Assembly: GCA_021840255.1 (NCBI GenBank)
Contig: JAKBYX010000003.1
Span: 123,180-187,179, forward strand
DNA: 64,000 bases
Reading direction: 5' to 3'
Source of the DNA: Nitrospirota bacterium
GTDB lineage: Bacteria > Nitrospirota > Thermodesulfovibrionia > Thermodesulfovibrionales > JdFR-88
Positions 57,352 through 64,000 of this stretch are shown here, in pieces; position 1 is the first letter of the stretch, and every line of letters starts with the position of its first letter. Both the position numbers and the translations under genes were made by a program. Below the pieces are notes generated by a model, which was not told the origin of the DNA, searched no databases, and saw nothing but the letters and a program-made list of their open reading frames with translations.

Positions 57352-58278
57352 ATGACAGAGGCAAGCGTGATCATACCTACCTTCGGGAGGCCGCAACTTG
57401 TGGGCAGGGCCGTCAGGAGCGCGCTTGCCCAGACTTTCAAAGACATGGAGGTCATCGTGGTTGTCGACGGACCCGACGAAAAAACCTCTGGTACGCTCAA
57501 ACATATAGATGACCCAAGGATGAGAGTAATAGTGCTGCCCGAGCATGTGGGAGGATCTGACGCCCGCAATCAGGGCGTAAGGGCTTCACGCGGGGAATGG
57601 ATAGCGTTTCTGGACGATGATGACGAATGGCTTCCCGAAAAGCTGGAAAGGCAGCTCGAATTTGCCGTCCATTCGCGCAGCGTCTTTCCCGTAATAAGCT
57701 GCAAGACCATCGCCAGGACGCCTACAGGGGATTTTATCCTTCCAAGGAGAAACCCAGGGGATGCTGAACCGGTATGCGAGTACCTGTTCGTCCGGCATTC
57801 ATTTTTCCAGGGCGAGGGTATCTTGCCCATCATAACCCTGCTGGTCAAAAAAAGACTTCTGGAGGCGGTCCCCTTTCAAAGCGGTTTAAAAAAATACCAG
57901 GACTGGGACTGGGTTCTGAGGGTGGCCAGGATAGAAGGCGTGCGCTTTGAGATAGTTCCGGAGCCGCTGGCTGTCTGGAATGTGGCGGAGGGACGGAGGG
58001 AAAGCGTGGGGACCAGCTGCATGTGGCAGTATTCGCTGGATTGGCTTAAAAAAAGCAGTTTTCTTTTTACGCCTAGGGCCTACGCGGGGTTTGTGTCTAC
58101 ATCGCTAGTTTCCCAGGCGTCGCGCCAGGGGGAATGGAAGGCCTTTGTCCCTCTTCTTTGCGAAATGTACCGCTTCGGGTTGCCCAGGGCCATGGACCAC
58201 CTGCTTTTTTTGGGGATGTGGTTCGTGCCCCAGCATATGAGGCGGAAGATACGCTCGTTCTTAAAGGCAAAAGACTGA
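57352..58278 (+). CDS. Glycosyltransferase family 2
   Basis: A 308-aa GT-A enzyme. The nucleotide-binding start is ASVIIPTFGRPQLVGRAVRS with EVIVVVDGPDE, and the metal-binding region is WIAFLDDDDEWLPEKLERQL. GLKKYQDWDWVLRVARIEG is a typical acceptor-side motif. No membrane helix. Donor and acceptor sugars unknown. Confidence 0.9.
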   Translation: MTEASVIIPTFGRPQLVGRAVRSALAQTFKDMEVIVVVDGPDEKTSGTLKHIDDPRMRVIVLPEHVGGSDARNQGVRASRGEWIAFLDDDDEWLPEKLERQLEFAVHSRSVFPVISCKTIARTPTGDFILPRRNPGDAEPVCEYLFVRHSFFQGEGILPIITLLVKKRLLEAVPFQSGLKKYQDWDWVLRVARIEGVRFEIVPEPLAVWNVAEGRRESVGTSCMWQYSLDWLKKSSFLFTPRAYAGFVSTSLVSQASRQGEWKAFVPLLCEMYRFGLPRAMDHLLFLGMWFVPQHMRRKIRSFLKAKD

Positions 58279-58302
58279 AAGCCGTAGGAGGGATTTTATT
58301 TT

Positions 58303-59334
58303 TTGCGGACTGATGCATTGACAGTGGGCCTGCCGGTCCATAACGCAATGCCTTTTTTGCCAGAGACCATCGCAAGCCTCCTCAACCAGGACCACCGGGA
58401 CTTCCGGATCCTGATCATAGATGACGGATCGACCGATGGCAGCCCGGGCTATCTGGAGACCGTCAAAGACAGCAGGGTGAGGCTGCTGCGGCAGGAAAAT
58501 CACGGTCTGGCTTACACCCTGAACCGGATGCTCAGGGAGGCGGATACCCCGTGGCTGCTCCGCCATGACGCCGACGATATCGCCTATCCAAACAAGGTGG
58601 GGGCCGTCATCGGGCATATCCGGAGATTTCCCTCCGCGGGGATGTTCTATTCACTGGCGGATTATTACCAGGACGGCAGGAGTTTCGGAAGCTTCAGAAC
58701 CACTATAGCCCCTCCGTCCGTGCTGGCCAACCTTACGCGCGCAGGCTACCTGCTTGCCATATGCCACCCCGCCGCGGCGCTTAACATAGAAAAGACCCTT
58801 GCGCTGGGTGGCTACCGCTTTGACCTCCACATTGAAGATATAGACCTCTGGTGGCGGATGGCGCTTCTCCACGATATGGTCCTGATACCTGAGGTTACGG
58901 TCGGCGTCCGCCACAACCTCTCAAGCGTTTGCGGCGGCAACCTGGAGACAAATGCCTTAAATACCCTGTATGTCCAATACCAGCTGATATCTTATCTATG
59001 GGGGCTGAGCCCTCTTCCTTACGAGGAGGCAACAAAGAAACTGGGCGGACTGATGGATAAAAGGCAGCTTGAGTTTAGATGGCATATAAGGAAGGCAAGC
59101 GCACACGTGGGACGCCGGCAGTATGTGAGGGCCATGGGCCACGCGGCAAGGTCATTCCTTACAGCTCCGGGGTATTTCCTTAAAAGGGTGGCTTATGAGC
59201 TTGGAAGAGGGGAAATAGCCGTTAACGGGCTGGAGCCAAAAGTGTTTGCCTCCATGTCAGAGGCGCTTTGGCGGACGGACCAGGCCCTCTTTCGTGGCAT
59301 CAAGGGGGAACGGACTTATCCAGATGGAAGATAA
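58303..59334 (+). CDS. Glycosyltransferase family 2
   Basis: A 343-aa GT-A enzyme with a TTG start placed ten bases after AGGAGGG. TVGLPVHNAMPFLPETIASL and FRILIIDDGSTDGSPGY form the nucleotide fold, and WLLRHDADDIAYPNKVGAVI holds the DXD-like site. The C-terminal third is helical. It overlaps the WecG-type gene by eleven bases. Confidence 0.9.
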   Translation: MRTDALTVGLPVHNAMPFLPETIASLLNQDHRDFRILIIDDGSTDGSPGYLETVKDSRVRLLRQENHGLAYTLNRMLREADTPWLLRHDADDIAYPNKVGAVIGHIRRFPSAGMFYSLADYYQDGRSFGSFRTTIAPPSVLANLTRAGYLLAICHPAAALNIEKTLALGGYRFDLHIEDIDLWWRMALLHDMVLIPEVTVGVRHNLSSVCGGNLETNALNTLYVQYQLISYLWGLSPLPYEEATKKLGGLMDKRQLEFRWHIRKASAHVGRRQYVRAMGHAARSFLTAPGYFLKRVAYELGRGEIAVNGLEPKVFASMSEALWRTDQALFRGIKGERTYPDGR

Positions 59335-60109
59335 TGGCCGTTTGCCCTCCGTAAACCTGCTTGGGGTGTCCGTTCACAGATTGACCGCGGCGGGGATAGT
59401 CAAAATAATCTCCCGTTCGGTCCTGAACGGAGAGCGCAGGATCATCGCAAACCATAATCTGCACAGCATATACATCTATCACCACAACAGGGAGATGCGG
59501 TCTTTCTACGACATAGCGGATTATGTGTTTATAGACGGGATGTCCCTGGTGCTGGCGGGAAGACTGGCCGGGCATCCGCTTGGGCGCGATGACAGGCTTA
59601 CCTCCCTGGACTGGATGGTCCCGGTCCTGTCCAGCGCTGAAAGACAGGGCTGGAGGATATTTTACCTTGGCTCCCGTCCGGGTATCGCGGAAAAAGGGGC
59701 AGGGATATTGAGGTCCAGGCATCCGGGGCTGAACATATGCGCCTCCCACGGATATTTTGATGCCATGCCCTGGAGTGAAGACAACCAGAGGACCATAGAA
59801 AGAATAAATGCGTACCGGCCTCACATACTTATGGCCGGCATGGGTATGCCGCGGCAGGAGCTCTGGCTTCTGCACAATTGCCGGAAGTTAAACGCAAACG
59901 TTATTTTAAGTATGGGCGCTTACATGGACTATATTGCCGGCGCGGTCCCCACCCCGCCCCGCTGGATGGGAAAGGCAGGGCTCGAATGGCTCTACAGGCT
60001 GCTTAGCGAACCGCGCAGGCTGTGGAGGCGTTACCTGCTTGAACCCTGGTTCATCGCCCGCATGCTTTTGCGGGAAAGTGCAAGGCCGCCGGAGCACAAA
60101 AAAACCTGA
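59324..60109 (+). CDS. WecG/TagA/CpsF-family glycosyltransferase
   Basis: A 261-aa GT26 enzyme, often an N-acetylmannosaminuronyl or similar transferase. The family block GRDDRLTSLDWMVPVLSSAE and IFYLGSRPGIAEKGAGILRS, with LMAGMGMPRQELWLLHN, is clear. The ATG at 59324 lies inside the previous gene; the ORF-track start at 59246 is rejected. It is the last gene of the exopolysaccharide operon, ending opposite the HisKA_2 kinase gene. Confidence 0.9.
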   Translation: MEDNGRLPSVNLLGVSVHRLTAAGIVKIISRSVLNGERRIIANHNLHSIYIYHHNREMRSFYDIADYVFIDGMSLVLAGRLAGHPLGRDDRLTSLDWMVPVLSSAERQGWRIFYLGSRPGIAEKGAGILRSRHPGLNICASHGYFDAMPWSEDNQRTIERINAYRPHILMAGMGMPRQELWLLHNCRKLNANVILSMGAYMDYIAGAVPTPPRWMGKAGLEWLYRLLSEPRRLWRRYLLEPWFIARMLLRESARPPEHKKT

Positions 60110-60138
60110 CGGCGGGCATTACTTCGAGAAAAAAATTC

Positions 60139-61146
60139 TCAGAGGACCGCCGGGAACCTGATAACGAACTCCCCTCCCTTTTTCCCCCCTCCATCGTCCC
60201 TTATGAAATCAATGCTGCCCTTCAGTTCTTTCATGGCAAGGGTAGTTACCAGCCGCAAGCCCATAGACCTGGTTTTCATTAAGTCGATATCCGGCGGCAG
60301 GCCCGGGCCGTCATCCCTGTAAATGAGCTCTATCGCGTCCCCTGCGGCGCGCATTGAGATGTCTATCCGGCCTTTGCCTTCCGGGAACGCATGCTTCATG
60401 GAATTGGACATGAACTCGTTTATTATCAGCCCGCACGGCACCACCAGCTCTATGGGCAGCAGGATGTCTTCAATGGAGTATGCCAGCACCAGATTTTCCT
60501 TGAGGAGGGGATATCCGTGCAATATGCTCCTTGAAAGGTCCCCCACGTAATCCCTCATGTTCACATGCGCCAGGTCCTCGGACCGGTAGAGCTTTTCGTG
60601 GACCAGCGCCATGGCTTTAAGCCTGCTTTGAATATCTTCGCACATGGACTGGATGGATTCGCTGTCATAACCCCTGGAGCACTGAAGGGAAATAAGGCTG
60701 GAGACCACCTGCAGATTGTTCTTTGTCCTGTGGTAGAGCTCTTTAAGCAGCACCTCTTTTTCGGCAAGCGCCGATTGCAGCCTGCCCCTTGTGCGCTCAA
60801 GCAGGCTGATCGAGTAGACGATTATGCCAGATGCAAGGAAAAACCCGGACAGCTGGGCTGCGTCCCTGGGGCTTGGGATTTGTAAAATTTCCCTGGGGCC
60901 CAGGAAGAAATACCAGATCCCGATGCCGACCACGATGCTGAGGACTGCCCCGGCCCCGGCGCCAAGATAAAGGGTAAACATCGCCACGGCGGCCAGGGGG
61001 AGAGAGAAGAAAATGACCTCAAGGTAACCGAAAACATATTTGGCCGCAATGAGCAGCAGCGCCCCAAAGGCCACGGCATACCCGTAACGCAAAAAAAAGG
61101 GACGCTTTGCGGGGGGCTGGCCTGGCCGTTGCAATGCGCTTTTCAT
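60139..61146 (-). CDS. Histidine kinase, DUF4118 membrane domain plus HisKA_2
   Basis: A 335-aa kinase. The N-terminal DUF4118 (KdpD-like) region has four short helices (YLEVIFFSLPLAAVAMFTLY, GAVLSIVVGIGIWYFFLGPR). The HisKA_2 block KELYHRTKNNLQVVSSLISL holds the phosphorylated His, followed by HATPase motifs IINEFMSNSMKHAF and YRDDGPGLP. The kinase core is close to that of 10908-12569, so they are paralogues. It faces the cbb3 operon and could respond to redox or membrane state; this is inference. No response regulator is adjacent. Confidence 0.9.
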   Translation of the reverse strand: MKSALQRPGQPPAKRPFFLRYGYAVAFGALLLIAAKYVFGYLEVIFFSLPLAAVAMFTLYLGAGAGAVLSIVVGIGIWYFFLGPREILQIPSPRDAAQLSGFFLASGIIVYSISLLERTRGRLQSALAEKEVLLKELYHRTKNNLQVVSSLISLQCSRGYDSESIQSMCEDIQSRLKAMALVHEKLYRSEDLAHVNMRDYVGDLSRSILHGYPLLKENLVLAYSIEDILLPIELVVPCGLIINEFMSNSMKHAFPEGKGRIDISMRAAGDAIELIYRDDGPGLPPDIDLMKTRSMGLRLVTTLAMKELKGSIDFIRDDGGGKKGGEFVIRFPAVL

Positions 61147-61223
61147 GATTAAATTTTACTCCGAAAAAGGGCGCTTTAAAAAAGTTGTTTTTTTAAAAAG
61201 CTTTTAAAAACCCTGTGAGAAGC

Positions 61224-61253
61224 TTGACAAGCAAATTTAAAACAGGATAAAAT
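61224..61253 (+). promoter_or_regulatory. Promoter of the cbb3 oxidase operon
   Basis: TTGACA (61224-61229), an 18-base spacer and TAAAAT (61248-61253), about 100 bases before ccoN. No clear FNR box (TTGAT-N4-ATCAA) was found. Confidence 0.55.
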
Positions 61254-61353
61254 CACTCCCGTATTTGTGGAGCGCTTTTTTTTGAGATAAACTCTCAGTG
61301 GGATGCGCAAGCGGAAGCTTGACCGCGGTCTTTTAAAAAAAGGAGGGATGCCG

Positions 61354-62763
61354 ATGAGTTATCAGATGAGTGATTATCATTATGATAATCAGACGGTCCG
61401 GAAATTTATTTACTCCTCCATCTTCTGGGGGGTGCTGGCATTGGTTGCGGGCATCTGGATCTCGGTCCTGTTCTGGGCGCCGGGGCTGAACGGGCCGGGA
61501 TGGTTAACGTATGGCAGGCTGCGCTCATTCCATGTGAACGTGATGGCCTTCGGCCTTGTCCTTGGGGCTCTGATCGGTATCTTTTATTACATAACGATGA
61601 GGCTCACAAAGAGGCCCCTGCTGTTCCCAAGGGTGGCCAGGTCCACCGTCTATCTTTTTAATCTTGCCATAGCCCTGGGCGGCTGGGGGCTCCTGATGGG
61701 CTACACAAAATCTCTTGCCTATAACGAGTTCGAATGGCCTGCGTCCCTGTTGATAGTCATCCTCTGGGTGCTCATTGCCATAGTCATTTTCGGGACTGTC
61801 ATCAAAAGGAAAGAGGAGCAGATGTACATATCCCTCTGGTACATCATCGCCACAGTGGTGACGCTGGCAGTGATCTACGTACTTAACAACCTGGAGGTTC
61901 CGGCGGGCCTTTTCAAGTCTTACTCCATATATGCAGGTGTCAACAGCGCGAACGTCGAGTGGTGGTACGGGCATAACGCGGTGGGTTCGGAGCTGACGAT
62001 GGCCACGCTTGCCCTGTTTTACTATTTCCTCCCCAAATCCACGGGCCTGCCGATATACAGCCACAGGCTCTCCATAATAGCTTTCTGGTCGCTTGTCTTT
62101 GCATACCTGTGGACGGGAGCGCACCACCTTGTCTACACGCCCATACCGGACTGGATACAGACTGTCGCCATAGCGATGAGCATTTTCCTTATAGCCCCAT
62201 CCTGGGGTTCCGTTGTGAACGGGTTCTATACGGTGCGCGAGGACTGGTCCAGGATGAGGACCCATTACCTCACCAAATTTTTCATTTTAGGGATAACCTT
62301 CTACGGCCTGCAGACCGTCCAGGGGCCTACTCAGGCGCTGAGGGTTGTAAGTTCGCTCATCCATTATACGGACTGGGTCGTGGGGCACGTCCACATGGGG
62401 GCGATGGGCTGGGACGCCCTGGTCATAACGGGCGCCATATATTACATAATCCCCAGGATATACAACACGGAGATCTACAGCGAGAAGATCGCCAATACCC
62501 ATTTCTGGCTGGTCCTGACAGGGCAGATCATCTACTCCATCACCATGTGGATCGCGGGCATCCAGGAAGGCGCAATGCAGAAGGCCGTCAACCCTGACGG
62601 CACCCTTAAATACACGTGGGACCAGATCGTCTCCAAAAACATCCCCTACTGGCAGATAAGGACTCTGGGCGGCATTATTTTTGTCGTGGGTATGCTTTTC
62701 TTTGTGTATAACGTCTTTATGACGGCCCGCAAGGGAAATGCCCTTGCGGCATCAAAGGCATAA
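61354..62763 (+). CDS. ccoN: cbb3-type cytochrome c oxidase subunit I
   Basis: A 469-aa haem-copper oxidase core with about 12 helices. Ligand His residues appear in LRSFHVNVMAFGLVLGA (low-spin haem), EWWYGHNAVGSELT and WTGAHHLVYTPIPDW (CuB), and in IHYTDWVVGHVHMGAMGWDA. AGGAGG seven bases before the ATG at 61354 fixes the start over 61303. It is the catalytic subunit of a high-affinity terminal oxidase used at low oxygen. The gene is followed by the cytochrome subunits. Confidence 0.93.
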   Translation: MSYQMSDYHYDNQTVRKFIYSSIFWGVLALVAGIWISVLFWAPGLNGPGWLTYGRLRSFHVNVMAFGLVLGALIGIFYYITMRLTKRPLLFPRVARSTVYLFNLAIALGGWGLLMGYTKSLAYNEFEWPASLLIVILWVLIAIVIFGTVIKRKEEQMYISLWYIIATVVTLAVIYVLNNLEVPAGLFKSYSIYAGVNSANVEWWYGHNAVGSELTMATLALFYYFLPKSTGLPIYSHRLSIIAFWSLVFAYLWTGAHHLVYTPIPDWIQTVAIAMSIFLIAPSWGSVVNGFYTVREDWSRMRTHYLTKFFILGITFYGLQTVQGPTQALRVVSSLIHYTDWVVGHVHMGAMGWDALVITGAIYYIIPRIYNTEIYSEKIANTHFWLVLTGQIIYSITMWIAGIQEGAMQKAVNPDGTLKYTWDQIVSKNIPYWQIRTLGGIIFVVGMLFFVYNVFMTARKGNALAASKA

Positions 62764-62776
62764 GAGGAAAGCGGAA

Positions 62777-63721
62777 ATGGCAAAAAACATATACAGTAAA
62801 CCGGTTCTTTTCACGATCCTGGCAGTTGGGACCGTCCTGGTCGGCACCCTGGTAACCACTTTTATTCCCATGATGACCGCCCAGATGCATCCGAAGCTGG
62901 CAGGACTGAAGCCGTACACCGCGCTGCAGCTTGCGGGCAGGGACGTCTACCAGTCCGAGGGATGCCCTTTTTGCCACACCCAGACCGTGAGGCCGCTAAA
63001 AACGGAGGTTGAGCGGTACGGCGCGTATTCCAAGGCGGGCGAGTTCTATTATGACCGCCCGTTCCTATGGGGGACCAAGCGGACAGGTCCTGACCTGGCC
63101 CGGGAAGGCGGCAAATATCCGGATGCGTGGCAATATGCGCATTTTAAAGACCCAAGGGCCTTTTCTCCCCACTCCATAATGCCCTCTTTTGGCTGGCTGC
63201 AGGATAGCAAGCTTGACCCTGCCCAAGTCCAGACCCATATGAACGTCCTCGGGTTCCCTTATACGCCCGCTGATATTCAGGCCCTTGCGGACAAGACCCG
63301 GCTGGACGCCCTTGTGGCTTACGTGCAGACGCTTGGCACCGCCGTCACCCGGAAAGCCGCCGTTACAGCCGCCGTGACCGTAAAAAAAGTGCATATCAAA
63401 AATCCCCTGGCTGGCAATCACGAAGCGGCGGAAAGGGGCGAGCGGCTATTCGAGCAAAACTGCGAGGCCTGCCATGGCAAGAAAGGGGTGGGGTATATCG
63501 GACCCAGCCTCAAAGACAAGAACGTCTTCCTGTACGTAAAGGGGAATGTGCCCGATGACGATTATTTTGACATCATACACAACGGTACGCGCGAAGGCGG
63601 AGTGGAGGACGGAAGAAAGGAAAAAGGCGGGATGCCCAGTTTCGGGGAAACCCTTAAAAAGGATGAAATATGGTCCCTGGTGACCTACATAAGGTCATTG
63701 CAGGGGGAAAAGGAAGAATAG
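62777..63721 (+). CDS. ccoO: CcoO with extra C-terminal cytochrome c domain
   Basis: A 314-aa cbb3 subunit II. After the membrane anchor (FTILAVGTVLVGTLVTTFIP), residues about 45-200 are CcoO with haem motif CPFCHTQ, YYDRPFLWGTKRTGPDLARE and the axial Met in SIMPSFGWL. Residues about 220-314 form a second cytochrome c domain with CEACHGK and GMPSFGETL, absent in usual CcoO and resembling one CcoP haem domain. The ATG at 62777 has AGAGGAAAG upstream; 62738 lies in ccoN. The fusion changes the usual one-haem CcoO into a dihaem protein. Confidence 0.9.
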   Translation: MAKNIYSKPVLFTILAVGTVLVGTLVTTFIPMMTAQMHPKLAGLKPYTALQLAGRDVYQSEGCPFCHTQTVRPLKTEVERYGAYSKAGEFYYDRPFLWGTKRTGPDLAREGGKYPDAWQYAHFKDPRAFSPHSIMPSFGWLQDSKLDPAQVQTHMNVLGFPYTPADIQALADKTRLDALVAYVQTLGTAVTRKAAVTAAVTVKKVHIKNPLAGNHEAAERGERLFEQNCEACHGKKGVGYIGPSLKDKNVFLYVKGNVPDDDYFDIIHNGTREGGVEDGRKEKGGMPSFGETLKKDEIWSLVTYIRSLQGEKEE

Positions 63722-63730
63722 GAGGAAAAT

Positions 63731-63919
63731 ATGGCAGACGATATGGACAACCTGGAGGAATTTGAGGCAAAGGAAACCTCGCACGCGTTGCCTGCGGGAT
63801 GGCTCCTGCTCTTTATAGGGGTCATTCTCTTTGCTATCGTCTATTTTTTCGCCTACACGCCGGCAATAAGCGGCTGGTCACAGATATCCGCATATGAGCA
63901 ATCGCTGCACATCAAATGA
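63731..63919 (+). CDS. Small CcoP N-terminal-like (FixP_N) membrane protein
   Basis: A 62-aa protein with one helix (GWLLLFIGVILFAIVYFFAY) flanked by LPAGW and ISGWSQISAYE, the pattern of the CcoP/FixP N-terminal anchor. It lacks any haem motif, so the anchor is separated from the cytochrome domain that seems fused to CcoO. AGGAGG is seven bases before the ATG. It may help assemble the complex, as CcoQ does elsewhere. Confidence 0.75.
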   Translation: MADDMDNLEEFEAKETSHALPAGWLLLFIGVILFAIVYFFAYTPAISGWSQISAYEQSLHIK

Positions 63920-63968
63920 TCGCAGACTTTTTGTTTTGGCCGGAGGCGAATGGAGAAGTGAAAGATCT

Positions 63969-64000
63969 ATGAGCTGTTTTTTTAATGAATCCTTTAGATC
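63969..64000 (+). CDS. Start of a further gene, cut by window end
   Basis: An ATG at 63969 with GGAGAAG about 13 bases upstream opens the frame MSCFFNESFR to the window edge. A further gene of the cbb3 operon would be expected here, but ten codons are not enough to identify it. Confidence 0.3.
   Translation, partial: MSCFFNESFR

Overview
The window comes from a Gram-negative, oxygen-using bacterium of moderately high GC. Evidence for this is the set of Sec and lipoprotein signals, the Wza-type exporter, the cbb3 oxidase and the paired superoxide dismutase and rubrerythrin. A Nitrospirota-like or deltaproteobacterial host fits the style of the genes, but the sequence does not settle it. Start and length choices below come from ribosome binding sites, ATGA overlaps and family lengths read by eye; no database search was run.

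Layout. 1-6.9 kb holds host metabolism: an aldo/keto reductase cut by the window edge, MsrA, an acyl-CoA synthetase-like enzyme, a toxin-gene relic, a fused amino-acid ABC importer with its ATPase, a small protein and a NUDIX hydrolase. 6.9-8.4 kb is a phage-type switch: a LexA/CI-like S24 repressor, a perfect palindrome lying inside a consensus promoter, a 52-aa membrane ORF and a Mor-type activator. 8.4-12.6 kb carries a DUF2844/DUF3443 exported pair and a HisKA_2 kinase with a CheY-like regulator. 13.0-32.6 kb is a long plus-strand late operon of a Mu-like (transposable-siphovirus-like) element: M15 endolysin, holin, gp27/gp28 terminase, gp29 portal, nested I/Z protease-scaffold, decoration and capsid proteins, gp36, gp37, three exported proteins, tail tube, G/GT chaperones with a canonical AAAAAAC slip site, a very short tape-measure candidate, a distal tail protein and a tail hub. 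No transposase A/B and no gp30 are visible, so it looks like a reduced or domesticated prophage.

The late operon is studded with short palindromic repeats. Several sit inside reading frames without breaking them; the clearest case is two near-identical 64-bp copies in the terminase gene, read in two different phases. Others lie at the I/Z junction, in the T part of the G/GT gene, in the holin gene, and as direct copies on both sides of a 53-aa gene. This is the most unusual feature of the window.

32.6-42 kb is host again: a TonB-like protein, a large exported protein with a lipoprotein partner under a CRP-like site, an EmrB/QacA exporter, a tandem Usp protein, an NRAMP transporter, a rubrerythrin-SOD operon behind a PerR-like operator, and PpnP. 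42-44.7 kb encodes a stand-alone A-PCP-TE synthetase. 45-60.1 kb is an exopolysaccharide locus: a lipoprotein glycoside hydrolase, then a strong promoter with a leader of about 230 nt, followed by Wza, Wzc-like, ExeA-like ATPase, CpsD-like, initiating sugar transferase, deacetylase, Wzx, GT4, Wzy, two GT2 and WecG-type enzymes. 60.1-64 kb has a second HisKA_2 kinase facing a cbb3 oxidase operon in which CcoP appears to be split between a CcoO fusion and a small anchor protein.
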